A stretch of 64,000 bases of DNA from NCBI RefSeq assembly GCF_002250505.1, contig NZ_NJGY01000001.1:1-64000 (forward strand), given 5' to 3'. This document shows positions 17,539 through 26,252 of this stretch, one piece after another. The translations under genes were made by a program, and so were the position numbers. The notes beneath the pieces are model-generated. The model was not told the origin of the DNA. It saw nothing but the letters and a program-made list of their open reading frames with translations, and searched no databases. Each line of letters starts with the position of its first letter. Position 1 is the first letter of the stretch. The DNA comes from Janthinobacterium sp. PC23-8 (GTDB lineage: Bacteria > Pseudomonadota > Gammaproteobacteria > Burkholderiales > Burkholderiaceae_D).

Positions 17539-20208
17539 ATGCACGCTACCGATTCCGCAGCACCGCCGCCCAGTGACGGGCAGCAGCCCACTCAACAGGA
17601 GATCGATCATATCGTTGTCCTGCATGAGAGCGGCGAGCATGGGGAAATGGAACAGGCGACACGCGCCCTGCTCGAGCTCTACCCTGCTTCGGCGCTGCTC
17701 TGGAGCGTGCTGGCCATGGCCTTGCAGCTGCAGGGCAAGGATGGCTTGGCGGCCCTGCAAAAAACGGTGGAACTGGCGCCCGGCGACGCCGAAACCCATC
17801 TGCACCTGGGCAATGCCCATATGGATGGCGGCCAGCCCGACCTGGCCATGCCGTGTTTCATGCGCGCCTTGGAACTGGCGCCCGCCTTTGCCGAGGCCCT
17901 GAGCCGCCTGGGCGATGCGCTGCAGGCGCAAGGACACCTGAAGGAAGCGGCCGAATGCTACCGTGGCGCGCTCGAGCTCGATCCTGCGCTGGCCATTGCC
18001 CATGCGGGCAAGGGCGACATTTTACAGGCGCAGCAACAATTCCAGGCGGCCGAAGCGAGCTACCGCCAGGCTTTGGCGCTGGCGCCCGCGACCGCCGATC
18101 TGCATCGCAAGCTGGGCGATGTGCAAGTGGCGCTGAACCGGCCGGAGCCAGCCATGCAAAGCTATGCGGCGGCGCTGCAGGGCGACCCTGCCAACGCCAT
18201 GGCGCATGGCGGTCTGGGCAATGTGCTGTTCAGGCTGGACCGCAACGCGCAAGCTGCCGCCAGCTACCGCGCCGCCACCGCGCTGCCGGCGGCCATTGCC
18301 GCCCACTTCCACGGCCTGGGACGCAGCCTGCATGCGCTGGGCGAGACGGCCGAGGCGGAAAGCGCCTACCGCCAGGCGATCGCGCTCGACGCCACCGTCG
18401 CCGCGCCGATGCTGCATTATGCCGATCTGCTGCGCGAAACCCGGCGCAAGGAACCGGCGATCGCCATCTACCAGGCGGCGCTGTTGCTCGAACCGCACAA
18501 TATCGACGCCTTGAACAACCTCGGCATGGCGCTGCAGGAAGACGGCCAGCTGGAACAGGCGCTGGCTTCTTTCCGGCAAGTGGCTGTACTGGCGCCGAAC
18601 AATCCCATCACCCATAGCAATATCGCCGCCGTCCTGAACACCATGGGGCAACAGGACGCCGCGCTGGACAGCTGCAGGCGCGCCGTAAAGCTGGGGCCTA
18701 AATCCACCGCCGCGCATGTCAACCTGGGCACCTGCCTGATGGAGATGGGACGCCTCAGCGAGGCTGTCAGCAGCTTTGAAACCGTGGCCAAGCTCGATCC
18801 GCATCACCGCCGGGCGCACATTAATATCAGCGCCGCACTGACCCGTCTGGGCCGCATCGACAAGGCCATCGCGCATGCCCGCCAGGCACTGAAGATCAAT
18901 CCGGACTGGGACGAACTGCACAGCAACCTGTTGTTCTATCTTACGCATAGCCAGGATATCGACGTCGCCGCCCTGCTTGCGGAACACCTGAAGTATGCCG
19001 AGCATTTCGAGGCGCCGCTGCGCGCTGCGTGGCCGCAGCATGCCAACGTGCGCGACCCCGAGCGCCGCCTGCGCATCGGCTTTGTGTCCGCCGACCTGTA
19101 CAATCATGCAGTAGCGCATTTCATTACGCCTATTCTGGAGCACCTGGCTCTGTCGCCGCGCCTGGAAATCGTGATTTACGCCAACAGCTTCCACGATGAC
19201 CACGTCAGCCGGCATCTGCACGGTCTTGCCCATATATGGCGCCAGGTCGAAAAACTGACCCATGCGGAACTGGCGCAACTGGTCACCAGCGACGCCATCG
19301 ACATCCTGATCGACCTGTCGGGCCACACCGGCTTCAACCGCCTGCCAGCGTTTGCGCGCAAACCGGCGCCGCTGCAGCTGAGCTGGATCGGTTATCCAGG
19401 TACCACCGGTTTGCAGGCAATGGATTATTTTCTGACAGATCGACACCTTTCGCCACCGGGTACGCTTGATGCGCAATTCACCGAGAAGCTGCTGCGCCTG
19501 CCGGCGACCGCACCGTTCCTGCCCTCGCCCGACGCGCCTGATATCGGCCCAGCGCCAGCGCTTGCCAATGGCTACATGACTTTTGGCAGCTTCAACCGGG
19601 CAGGCAAACTGAACCGTAGTGTGATCGCCCGCTGGGCCAAATTGCTGCGCCTGGTGCCGAGTGCAAGAATGCTGGTCGCTGCCATGCCCAACAAGCAGAC
19701 CAGCGACATGCTGCGTTCCTGGTTCCATCAAGAAGGCATCGCCTCGACGCGCCTGACATTTTACGGCTACACCAATACCCGCGACTACCTGGGGCTGCAT
19801 CACCAGGTCGACATTTGCCTCGACACCTCGCCCTACACCAGTGGCACCACCGGTTTTCACGCGCTGTGGATGGGCGTGCCCACGCTCACGCTGCGCGGAC
19901 GAACCTTGCCGGGCCACGTGACGTCCGCCATCCTGTCGGCGACCGGCCTCGATGAATTCATTGCGCTAGACGAAGCGGACTTCCTGGCAAAAGGCCAGCG
20001 CTTCGCCAGCAACATCGACAGCTTCAGCGCTCTCAGGCCTGCGATGCGCGACCGCATGAACAACGCGGCGACCGGACAGCCTGCAGTGATCGCGCAAGGA
20101 CTTGAACTTGCCCTGCGCAGCATCTGGCGGCGCTGGTGTGCGGGCCTGCCTGCGATCTCGTTCGACGTCGGCGACACGGTCATCGCCGAACCAGCGGCCG
20201 GAGACTGA
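17539..20208 (+). CDS. TPR-containing O-linked GlcNAc transferase-like glycosyltransferase (GT41)
   Basis: 889 aa soluble glycosyltransferase of the OGT/SPINDLY family. Roughly a dozen TPR units occupy residues 20-480 (WSVLAMALQLQGKDGLAAL, LEPHNIDALNNLGMALQ). The GT41 catalytic region follows (about 510-880), with LRIGFVSADLY, DILIDLSGHTG, SWIGYPGTTGLQAMDY, TFGSFNR and DTSPYTSGTTGFHALW. Bacterial relatives glycosylate Ser/Thr of surface proteins, notably flagellin, in the cytoplasm before export. The start at 17539 is chosen because the open frame upstream runs through the preceding terminator; the ribosome site is weak, so the start is uncertain. It is the first gene of a tight ten-gene operon that ends near flagellin. 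Confidence 0.9.
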   Translation: MHATDSAAPPPSDGQQPTQQEIDHIVVLHESGEHGEMEQATRALLELYPASALLWSVLAMALQLQGKDGLAALQKTVELAPGDAETHLHLGNAHMDGGQPDLAMPCFMRALELAPAFAEALSRLGDALQAQGHLKEAAECYRGALELDPALAIAHAGKGDILQAQQQFQAAEASYRQALALAPATADLHRKLGDVQVALNRPEPAMQSYAAALQGDPANAMAHGGLGNVLFRLDRNAQAAASYRAATALPAAIAAHFHGLGRSLHALGETAEAESAYRQAIALDATVAAPMLHYADLLRETRRKEPAIAIYQAALLLEPHNIDALNNLGMALQEDGQLEQALASFRQVAVLAPNNPITHSNIAAVLNTMGQQDAALDSCRRAVKLGPKSTAAHVNLGTCLMEMGRLSEAVSSFETVAKLDPHHRRAHINISAALTRLGRIDKAIAHARQALKINPDWDELHSNLLFYLTHSQDIDVAALLAEHLKYAEHFEAPLRAAWPQHANVRDPERRLRIGFVSADLYNHAVAHFITPILEHLALSPRLEIVIYANSFHDDHVSRHLHGLAHIWRQVEKLTHAELAQLVTSDAIDILIDLSGHTGFNRLPAFARKPAPLQLSWIGYPGTTGLQAMDYFLTDRHLSPPGTLDAQFTEKLLRLPATAPFLPSPDAPDIGPAPALANGYMTFGSFNRAGKLNRSVIARWAKLLRLVPSARMLVAAMPNKQTSDMLRSWFHQEGIASTRLTFYGYTNTRDYLGLHHQVDICLDTSPYTSGTTGFHALWMGVPTLTLRGRTLPGHVTSAILSATGLDEFIALDEADFLAKGQRFASNIDSFSALRPAMRDRMNNAATGQPAVIAQGLELALRSIWRRWCAGLPAISFDVGDTVIAEPAAGD

Positions 20209-20211
20209 CAG

Positions 20212-21234
20212 ATGGCCATGTCACAAGCCCGCATCGCCGCCATTGCCTATCACTTGCCTGAAGCAACGCTGGACAACGACGCTCTGGCGCAGATATTCCC
20301 CGACTGGCCGGCACAAAAGATTGCCGACAAGACCGGTATCGTGCGGCGCCATATTGCGGCAAGCGATGAAACCGCCGGCGACCTGGCCTTCCATGCTGCC
20401 AACGCGCTGTTCGAGACACACGACATCGACCGCCATGCAGTCGATTTCATCATCCTGTGCACGCAGGCCCCCGACTATCTGTTGCCCACCACCGCCTGCC
20501 TGTTGCAAGCGCGCCTGGCGCTGCCGACCTCGTGCGGCGCGCTCGATATCAATCTTGGCTGCTCGGGCTATGTGTATGGACTGGCGCTGGCCAAGGGCCT
20601 GATCGAAGCAGGTATCCGCAGGCAGGTATTATTATTAACGGCTGACACGTATTCCAAGCTGATCAACCCCCTTGACCGCAGCGTGCGCACGCTGTTTGGC
20701 GATGGCGCCTCGGCCACGCTGGTCGCGGCCGCCGACGGACCAGCGGCGCTCGGCCCCTTTGTACTGGGCACAGACGGCGCCGGCGCCGCCAATCTGATGG
20801 TGCCCGCCGGCGGCATGCGCATGCCGCACAGCGCCGCCAGCGCGGTGGAAAAGGAAGACGCCGCCGGCAATGTGCGCAGCCAGGACCAGCTGTTCATGGA
20901 TGGCGCCGAAATCATGCAGTTCACCCTGTCTTCGGTGCCGCGCGTGATGCGCGAACTGCTCGATGAGGCCGGCAAGACGCTCGATGACATCGACCATGTG
21001 ATCTTGCATCAGGCAAACCAGTTCATGCTGGAAGCCTTGCGCAAGAAAATGAAGATTCCTGCCGAAAAATTCATCATCGAACTCGATACCGTCGGCAATA
21101 CGGTGTCGTCTACCATCCCGATCGCCATTGCCAGGGCCCGCGCGAGCGGTCGCATCCGCTCTGGCGATACCGCCCTGCTGCTCGGCTTTGGCGTCGGTTA
21201 TTCGTGGGCCGGCACCCTGGCCACCTTGCCTTGA
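20212..21234 (+). CDS. 3-oxoacyl-ACP synthase III-like (KASIII) condensing enzyme, copy 1
   Basis: 340 aa thiolase-fold enzyme that condenses an acyl-CoA starter with malonyl-ACP. The Cys-His-Asn triad is complete: Cys117 (LGCSGYVYG), His266 (LHQANQFM) and Asn296 (GNTVSS). Its neighbours are a dedicated ACP, a second KASIII and a reductase inside a sugar-modification operon. The likely job is therefore to make a short 3-oxoacyl chain (for example acetoacetyl-ACP) destined for an N-acyl group on an amino-sugar rather than for membrane lipids. It starts 3 bp after the glycosyltransferase, with GGAG about 8 nt before the ATG. An alternative ATG lies two codons in. Confidence 0.9.
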   Translation: MAMSQARIAAIAYHLPEATLDNDALAQIFPDWPAQKIADKTGIVRRHIAASDETAGDLAFHAANALFETHDIDRHAVDFIILCTQAPDYLLPTTACLLQARLALPTSCGALDINLGCSGYVYGLALAKGLIEAGIRRQVLLLTADTYSKLINPLDRSVRTLFGDGASATLVAAADGPAALGPFVLGTDGAGAANLMVPAGGMRMPHSAASAVEKEDAAGNVRSQDQLFMDGAEIMQFTLSSVPRVMRELLDEAGKTLDDIDHVILHQANQFMLEALRKKMKIPAEKFIIELDTVGNTVSSTIPIAIARARASGRIRSGDTALLLGFGVGYSWAGTLATLP

Positions 21235-21264
21235 TCCATCATTACCTCTTTTTTAGGACGAACA

Positions 21265-21489
21265 ATGCACGCATTATTTAATGGACTGGCAGAAATACTG
21301 GAAATCGATGCCGTCGACATCACGCCGGAACTCAAGCTCGCTGATTACGCATGGGATTCGCTGGCCATCATTTCCGTCATCGCGCTGGTGGACGAACTGT
21401 ACGATCAGATGCTCAATGGTCAAGCCTTGTCGCAGTGCGTCACGGTGGCCGATATTACGGCAATGATCAACACCGGCGCCAAGCAATAA
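21265..21489 (+). CDS. Acyl carrier protein
   Basis: 74 aa acidic helical protein carrying the phosphopantetheine attachment Ser32 in the WDSLA motif (DSL of ACPs). It differs enough from housekeeping AcpP to be a pathway-dedicated carrier. It is placed between two KASIII genes, with AGGAC before the ATG and only 2 bp to the next start. It presumably holds the growing acyl chain that is later handed to the acyltransferase of this operon. Confidence 0.9.
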   Translation: MHALFNGLAEILEIDAVDITPELKLADYAWDSLAIISVIALVDELYDQMLNGQALSQCVTVADITAMINTGAKQ

Positions 21490-21491
21490 TC

Positions 21492-22556
21492 ATGGCCAGC
21501 GTCAGGACGGCATCAGGCTTGCCCTTTACCATCGCCAACCTGGCCATGCGTGGCCTGGTGTGCGCCGTGCCGCAGGAAGAGGTGACGAACGCCAGCCTGC
21601 AAGCCACTTTCGGCGCCGAAGGCGTCGCCGACGTGGCGCGCATGATCGGGGTAGAGGCACGCCGGCGCGCCGCACCCGGACAAACCACCGCCGACCTGTG
21701 CCAGGCAGCGGCGCAGACGCTGTTGGCCGGCCTGGGCTGGGAACGCGACAGCGTCGATGCGCTGATCTTCATTTCCCAAACAGCCGACTACGCCTTGCCG
21801 GCGACGGCCTGCGCCCTGCACGGGCGCCTGCAACTGCCCTCGTCCTGCGCCGCGTTCGACGTCAACCTCGGCTGTTCCGGCTATGTCTATGGCTTGTGGC
21901 TGGCCGGGAAAATGCTCGATGGCCTGGCCATACAGCGGGTGCTGCTGCTCGTGGGCGACACCATCAGCAAGACCGTCGATCCGCAGGACCGCGCCACCGC
22001 GCTGCTGTTCGGCGACGCCGGTTCGGCGACGGCGCTGGAGTTTGACCCGCTGGCGGCGCCGGCTCACTTCCTGCTCGGCACGGACGGCCAAGGCGAACGC
22101 CACCTGATGATACCGGCCAGCGCCCACCGCGCCTATCAGGACGATGATGCACGCCTGGCCGGGCGCGATCCGGCCCGCCTGTACATGGATGGCGGAGAAA
22201 TCTTCAATTTCACGCTAACGCATATTCCGCCGCTGGTCAACGATCTGCTGACGCTGGCAGGCCAGCCACGCGACAGGATCGACGCTTTCCTGTTTCACCA
22301 GGCAAATACTTTCATGCTGAAACACATCATCAAGAAAGCCAAAATACCGCCTGAAAAAGCGCCAATGAACATGGCGCGTTTCGGCAATACGTCCAGCGCC
22401 TCGATTCCGCTGCTGGTCTGCGATCAGTTGCCGCAACTGACAAGTGCCGCCATGACGGTGGCCATGTTCGGTTTCGGTGTCGGCTATTCCTGGGCCGCAG
22501 CCTTGATGGAACTGCCGCCACTGGCAGTAAACCAGCTGATTGAAGTATCACCATAG
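21492..22556 (+). CDS. 3-oxoacyl-ACP synthase III-like (KASIII) condensing enzyme, copy 2
   Basis: 354 aa, paralogous to the KASIII two genes upstream (shared LGCSGYVYG, FGVGYSWA and HQAN segments) but clearly diverged. The triad is intact: Cys128, His269 (FHQANTFM) and Asn299 (GNTSSAS). The start at 21492, 2 bp after the ACP stop, gives MASVRTASGL; the frame is open further upstream only as an out-of-frame overlap with the ACP gene. Because both copies keep all catalytic residues, they may perform successive condensations, use different starters, or act as a heterodimer. The sequence alone does not tell. Confidence 0.88.
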   Translation: MASVRTASGLPFTIANLAMRGLVCAVPQEEVTNASLQATFGAEGVADVARMIGVEARRRAAPGQTTADLCQAAAQTLLAGLGWERDSVDALIFISQTADYALPATACALHGRLQLPSSCAAFDVNLGCSGYVYGLWLAGKMLDGLAIQRVLLLVGDTISKTVDPQDRATALLFGDAGSATALEFDPLAAPAHFLLGTDGQGERHLMIPASAHRAYQDDDARLAGRDPARLYMDGGEIFNFTLTHIPPLVNDLLTLAGQPRDRIDAFLFHQANTFMLKHIIKKAKIPPEKAPMNMARFGNTSSASIPLLVCDQLPQLTSAAMTVAMFGFGVGYSWAAALMELPPLAVNQLIEVSP

Positions 22557-22569
22557 AGAAACGGTCATC

Positions 22570-23331
22570 ATGATTTTCCATCCTTCCCTCCTGGTCGGCC
22601 AGCGCATCGTTGTTACTGGCGCCTCATCGGGCATCGGCCGCGCGACCGCCATCGTGCTCGCCAATCACGGTGCACAGCTGGTCATTACCGGCCGCGACCC
22701 GCAGCGCCTCGCCGCGACACTATCCGAACTTGCCGGCGAAGGCCATCTGGCGCGCGAACTCGATCTCGATGGCAGTGACGCCATCGCGGAATTTCTGAAA
22801 GAAATCACCACCGGCCAGCAACCCCTGTCCGGCTTGTTTCATGCCGCTGGCGTCGAACTGCTGCGTCCCATGAAATTATCGAAGGCGCAGCAAACCGCGC
22901 AGGTTTTTTCGTCAAGCATCCATAGCGCACTGGCCCTGGCACGCGGTTGCGCCTTGCGTGGCGTCATGCAAGACGGCGCGGCCTTGCTGTTCATGTCCTC
23001 CGTCGCGGCACAACGGGGCCAGGCAGGCATGGCCGTCTATGCCGCAGCCAAGGCCGCCATCGACGGCATGGTGCGCGCGCTGGCGGTGGAACTGGCGCCG
23101 CGCGGCCTGCGCGTCAACAGCATTGCCGCTGGCGCCGTACAAACGGAAATGCATGAGCGCCTGCTGCAGGGGCTGCCCGAAACGGCGGTGCAGGCCTACG
23201 CCGAGCGCCACCCTCTCGGGCTGGGCAAGCCGGAAGACATCGCCCAGGTGGTCGCCTTCCTGCTATCGGACGCGGGGCGCTGGGTCAGCGGCGCCACCTG
23301 GGCGGTCGATGGCGGGTATCTGGCGCGTTAG
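22570..23331 (+). CDS. SDR-family 3-oxoacyl-ACP reductase-like enzyme
   Basis: 253 aa. TGASSGIG is at 16-23, the catalytic Ser144, Tyr157 and Lys161 (YAAAK) are present, and a GGY-type C-terminus is typical of FabG-like SDRs. In this operon the natural substrate is the 3-oxoacyl-ACP made by the KASIII enzymes, giving a 3-hydroxyacyl-ACP. That fits known flagellin sugars carrying 3-hydroxybutyryl groups in Pseudomonas. It sits 13 bp after the second KASIII. A role as a sugar ketoreductase cannot be excluded. Confidence 0.88.
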   Translation: MIFHPSLLVGQRIVVTGASSGIGRATAIVLANHGAQLVITGRDPQRLAATLSELAGEGHLARELDLDGSDAIAEFLKEITTGQQPLSGLFHAAGVELLRPMKLSKAQQTAQVFSSSIHSALALARGCALRGVMQDGAALLFMSSVAAQRGQAGMAVYAAAKAAIDGMVRALAVELAPRGLRVNSIAAGAVQTEMHERLLQGLPETAVQAYAERHPLGLGKPEDIAQVVAFLLSDAGRWVSGATWAVDGGYLAR

Positions 23332-23346
23332 CGCGTGAAGGACACT

Positions 23347-23979
23347 ATGCGAAACATTATTATTGTTGGGGCCGGGCGTTTTGGCCGCGAAATTTGCTGC
23401 TGGCTCGAACAGATGCTCGATCCGGCCACCATCCGCATCAAGGGCTTTCTGGACGACACGCGCGCGGTGGCGCCATGCCTGAATGACGAGTACCAGTATC
23501 CTTTGCTGGGAGCCATCGACGCCTATGCCCCGGGTGCCGGAGATGCTTTCGTCATTGCAATTGCGGAACCGGCCGACAAATTACGCATCGCGGCAGCCTT
23601 GCAAGCGAAGGGCGCCGTATTTTTCACGCTGATCCACCCCAGCGCCGTGCTGGCGCGCACGACAACCGTGGGCCAGGGCAACATCATTTGTCCGTTCGCC
23701 ATGCTGTCAGCCGACAGCGTGACAGGCGATTTTGTCACCATCAACAGCTATTCCGGCATCGGCCATGACGCCGTGATCGGCGATGGCACCACGCTCAGTT
23801 CACACGTCGACATTACCGGCGGCGTGATCGTCGAGGCCGGCGTTTTCTTCGGTTCCGGCGCGGTGGTGCTGCCGCAACTGCGCATCGGCAGCGGTGCCAG
23901 GATCGGCGCCGGGGCAATCGTCATGCGTCCGGTGGATGCGGGCAGTACCGTGTATGCCATGCCGGCCAAAAAATTATGA
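23347..23979 (+). CDS. NeuD/PglD-like hexapeptide-repeat sugar N/O-acyltransferase
   Basis: 210 aa. The N-terminal PglD-type nucleotide-sugar binding fold (IIIVGAGRFGREI, about 3-15) is followed by left-handed beta-helix hexapeptide repeats (about 95-200, including GDFVTINSYSGIGHD and a final MPAKKL tail). Relatives acylate the amino group of UDP- or dTDP-amino-sugars. It is the candidate for moving the 3-hydroxyacyl chain from the operon's ACP to the sugar amine. The ATG at 23347 is preferred over a GTG 12 bp upstream because AAGGA lies 4 nt before it. Its stop overlaps the next start (ATGA). Confidence 0.87.
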   Translation: MRNIIIVGAGRFGREICCWLEQMLDPATIRIKGFLDDTRAVAPCLNDEYQYPLLGAIDAYAPGAGDAFVIAIAEPADKLRIAAALQAKGAVFFTLIHPSAVLARTTTVGQGNIICPFAMLSADSVTGDFVTINSYSGIGHDAVIGDGTTLSSHVDITGGVIVEAGVFFGSGAVVLPQLRIGSGARIGAGAIVMRPVDAGSTVYAMPAKKL

Positions 23980-25010
23980 CGACATATCCCCTTTCGGCGC
24001 CGCAGCTGCGCAATACATTCTGGCATTTATTGTGCCATCGCAGCGAATTGCCGCAGCCCGGCGATTTTCTGAAACTTGACTGGCTCGATCAGGAAGTGGT
24101 GATCTTCAACGACGACGGCGAACTGGTGGTGTTTGACAACCTGTGCCCCCATCGCGGCACGCGTTTTTTCACCGACAACACCGGCAACGGGGCCATCGCC
24201 TGCCCCTATCATGGCTGGTCCTACCGCGCCGGTTCCCTGCATATTCCATGCAGGGAGCAATACGCGGCAGACGATCTGCGCAACGCGCGCCTCAATACGC
24301 TGCAGACCGACTGGTGCGCCGACTTTCTGTTTGCCTCGATATGTCCGGCGATGCCGCTCGACGCGCAACTGGGCGACACCTTCAACCTGCTCGGCGCCCT
24401 GTCTTTCAATATCGACGGTCTGGCCGACGTCAATGCCTATACGTTTGAGTGCGACTGGCGTATCGCACTGGAAAACGCACTGGAACCCTTGCACGTGCCG
24501 TTCATCCATCCGGACAGCCTGGGACAATTGAATCTGGGCGACGGCGTCAATGATTTCACCGCGTGGACCTCGGTATGGCAGGCACCGCTTGGCAACATTG
24601 CCATGGAAAAAAAGCTCAAAGGCATCAAGCGCCTGTTTCAGCTCGAGGGGCAATACCCGGGCTATCAAAGCATCTACCTGTTTCCATTCACAATGTTATC
24701 GTCGACGTTTGGCTATTCCTATTCTCTGCAGCATTTCTTCCCTGCAGAGTCGGCCAATCGCACCCATTTTTCCAGCCGTCTGTTGCCTGGCGTAACTAAA
24801 AATGCCGCCGCCAGCACTGCGCTGGCCGAATTTTTTCGCTCCACTGCGGCCATGAACCGCCAGGTATTTCATGAAGATCATCAGATCTGCCAACGCATCG
24901 TGCATGGGGCGGCAGACAACGAACGGTTCGGCATTTTATCTGTCCGGGAAGAAAAAATTGCGCATTTCCGGCGCTGCCTCAAGCTGGCCGGCACGCTGCA
25001 ACAGCCATGA
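23976..25010 (+). CDS. Rieske [2Fe-2S] non-heme iron oxygenase
   Basis: 344 aa oxygenase alpha subunit. The Rieske cluster ligands are Cys57, His59 (CPHRG), Cys76 and His79 (CPYHGW). The mononuclear iron ligands are His173 and His178 (PLHVPFIH), with Asp301 (HEDHQIC) as the third, so the active site is complete. No ferredoxin or reductase gene is nearby, so electrons must come from elsewhere. It overlaps the acyltransferase by 4 bp, placing it firmly in the sugar operon. A hydroxylation or desaturation of the sugar or its acyl chain is inferred. Confidence 0.88.
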   Translation: MTTYPLSAPQLRNTFWHLLCHRSELPQPGDFLKLDWLDQEVVIFNDDGELVVFDNLCPHRGTRFFTDNTGNGAIACPYHGWSYRAGSLHIPCREQYAADDLRNARLNTLQTDWCADFLFASICPAMPLDAQLGDTFNLLGALSFNIDGLADVNAYTFECDWRIALENALEPLHVPFIHPDSLGQLNLGDGVNDFTAWTSVWQAPLGNIAMEKKLKGIKRLFQLEGQYPGYQSIYLFPFTMLSSTFGYSYSLQHFFPAESANRTHFSSRLLPGVTKNAAASTALAEFFRSTAAMNRQVFHEDHQICQRIVHGAADNERFGILSVREEKIAHFRRCLKLAGTLQQP

Positions 25011-25093
25011 ATTACCCTCTTGTCCTCGCCATGAACGGGCCACTCGACTGGCGTCATCAGAACTGCCCCCACATTGCCGATAGCGACCTATGA
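25007..25093 (+). CDS. Possible 28-aa microprotein, coupled at both ends
   Basis: A 28-codon ORF beginning MNYPLVLAMNGPL and ending PHIADSDL. Its ATG overlaps the Rieske stop as ATGA, and its TGA overlaps the aminotransferase ATG as ATGA, so it exactly fills the 79-bp gap. No similarity is recognised. It may be a true small protein or only a leader that couples translation of the aminotransferase to the upstream genes. A second in-frame ATG lies eight codons in. Confidence 0.45.
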   Translation: MNYPLVLAMNGPLDWRHQNCPHIADSDL

Positions 25094-26211
25094 AACCTGA
25101 AGCCGACAACAAGCCCCTCTATGTCACGCAGCCGGCCATGCCGCCGCTGCGAGACTTTTTGCCTTATCTCGAGCAGATCTGGGACAACAAGATCCTGACC
25201 AATTGCGGTCCCTACCACCAGCAGCTCGAGCAGGCGCTGGCGCAGTACCTGGGCGTCAAATATATCTCCCTGTTTGCCAACGGCACGCTGGCACTGATGA
25301 CGGCCCTGCAGTCGATGCGCATCTCCGGCGAAGTCATCACCACGCCTTACTCCTTCGTGGCCACCGCGCATGCCATGCTGTGGAACGGCATCAAGCCGGT
25401 TTTCGTCGATATCGAACCCGGTGGCTTCAACATCGATCCCCGAAAAATCGAGGCGGCGATCACACCGCAAACGACGGCCATCATGCCTGTGCACTGCTAT
25501 GGTCATCCCTGCGATGTCGGGCGGATTGAAGAAATTGCCAGCAATTATGGCTTGAAAGTAATCTATGATGCGGCGCACGCTTTTGGCGTGCAATCTGGCG
25601 GCAGCAGCGTGCTGCTGCAGGGCGATTTGTCCGTGCTCAGCTTTCATGCCACCAAGGTGTTCAACACCTTCGAGGGCGGCGCTATTGTTTCTCCCGACGC
25701 AAAGACCAAGCGCCATATCGATCACCTGAAAAATTTCGGCATTGTCGACGAAGTCACTGTCGTCGCTCCTGGCATCAATGGAAAGATGAACGAGATCAGT
25801 GCGGCGTTCGGCTTGCTGCAGTTAAAGAATATTGATATGGCCTTGCAACAACGCGCCGAGATCGATCACAAGTATCGCGCCGGCCTGCGCGGCATCGATG
25901 GCATTCACTGCCCCAAGCCACCGGCAAGCGCGGTACACAACCATTCATACTTCCCCATCCTGGTGCAAGCGGGCTATCGCCTGAGCCGCGACGGGCTGTT
26001 CCAGAAGTTGCGCGATGCCGACATCTATGCACGGCGTTATTTTTACCCTCTCATCAGCGAGTTTCCCATGTATCGCGGCATGCCCTCCGCAGCCACGGCC
26101 AATTTGCCTGCGGCAACGCTGGTATCGGCGCAAGTCATCTGCCTGCCCATGCACCCGGAACTGACCGATGCGCATGTCGAAAAGATCGTACAGATCATCC
26201 GTACAGCGTAG
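25090..26211 (+). CDS. DegT/DnrJ/EryC1/StrS-family sugar aminotransferase (VioA-like)
   Basis: 373 aa PLP enzyme. The internal-aldimine Lys189 is in SFHATKVFNTFEGGA, and the PLP-ring Asp160 is in DAAHAFG. Family members transaminate 3- or 4-keto-6-deoxy nucleotide sugars. The FHATK...EGGA style is that of VioA/QdtB-type enzymes that make dTDP-4-amino-4,6-dideoxyglucose or 3-amino relatives. It supplies the amine that the NeuD-like enzyme would acylate. No sugar nucleotidyltransferase or 4,6-dehydratase is in the operon, so the keto-sugar must come from rml-type genes elsewhere. Confidence 0.92.
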   Translation: MKPEADNKPLYVTQPAMPPLRDFLPYLEQIWDNKILTNCGPYHQQLEQALAQYLGVKYISLFANGTLALMTALQSMRISGEVITTPYSFVATAHAMLWNGIKPVFVDIEPGGFNIDPRKIEAAITPQTTAIMPVHCYGHPCDVGRIEEIASNYGLKVIYDAAHAFGVQSGGSSVLLQGDLSVLSFHATKVFNTFEGGAIVSPDAKTKRHIDHLKNFGIVDEVTVVAPGINGKMNEISAAFGLLQLKNIDMALQQRAEIDHKYRAGLRGIDGIHCPKPPASAVHNHSYFPILVQAGYRLSRDGLFQKLRDADIYARRYFYPLISEFPMYRGMPSAATANLPAATLVSAQVICLPMHPELTDAHVEKIVQIIRTA

Positions 26212-26252
26212 CCCGGACGGCGCCCGAGACTGACCTACCCATTTTAAAGAAT

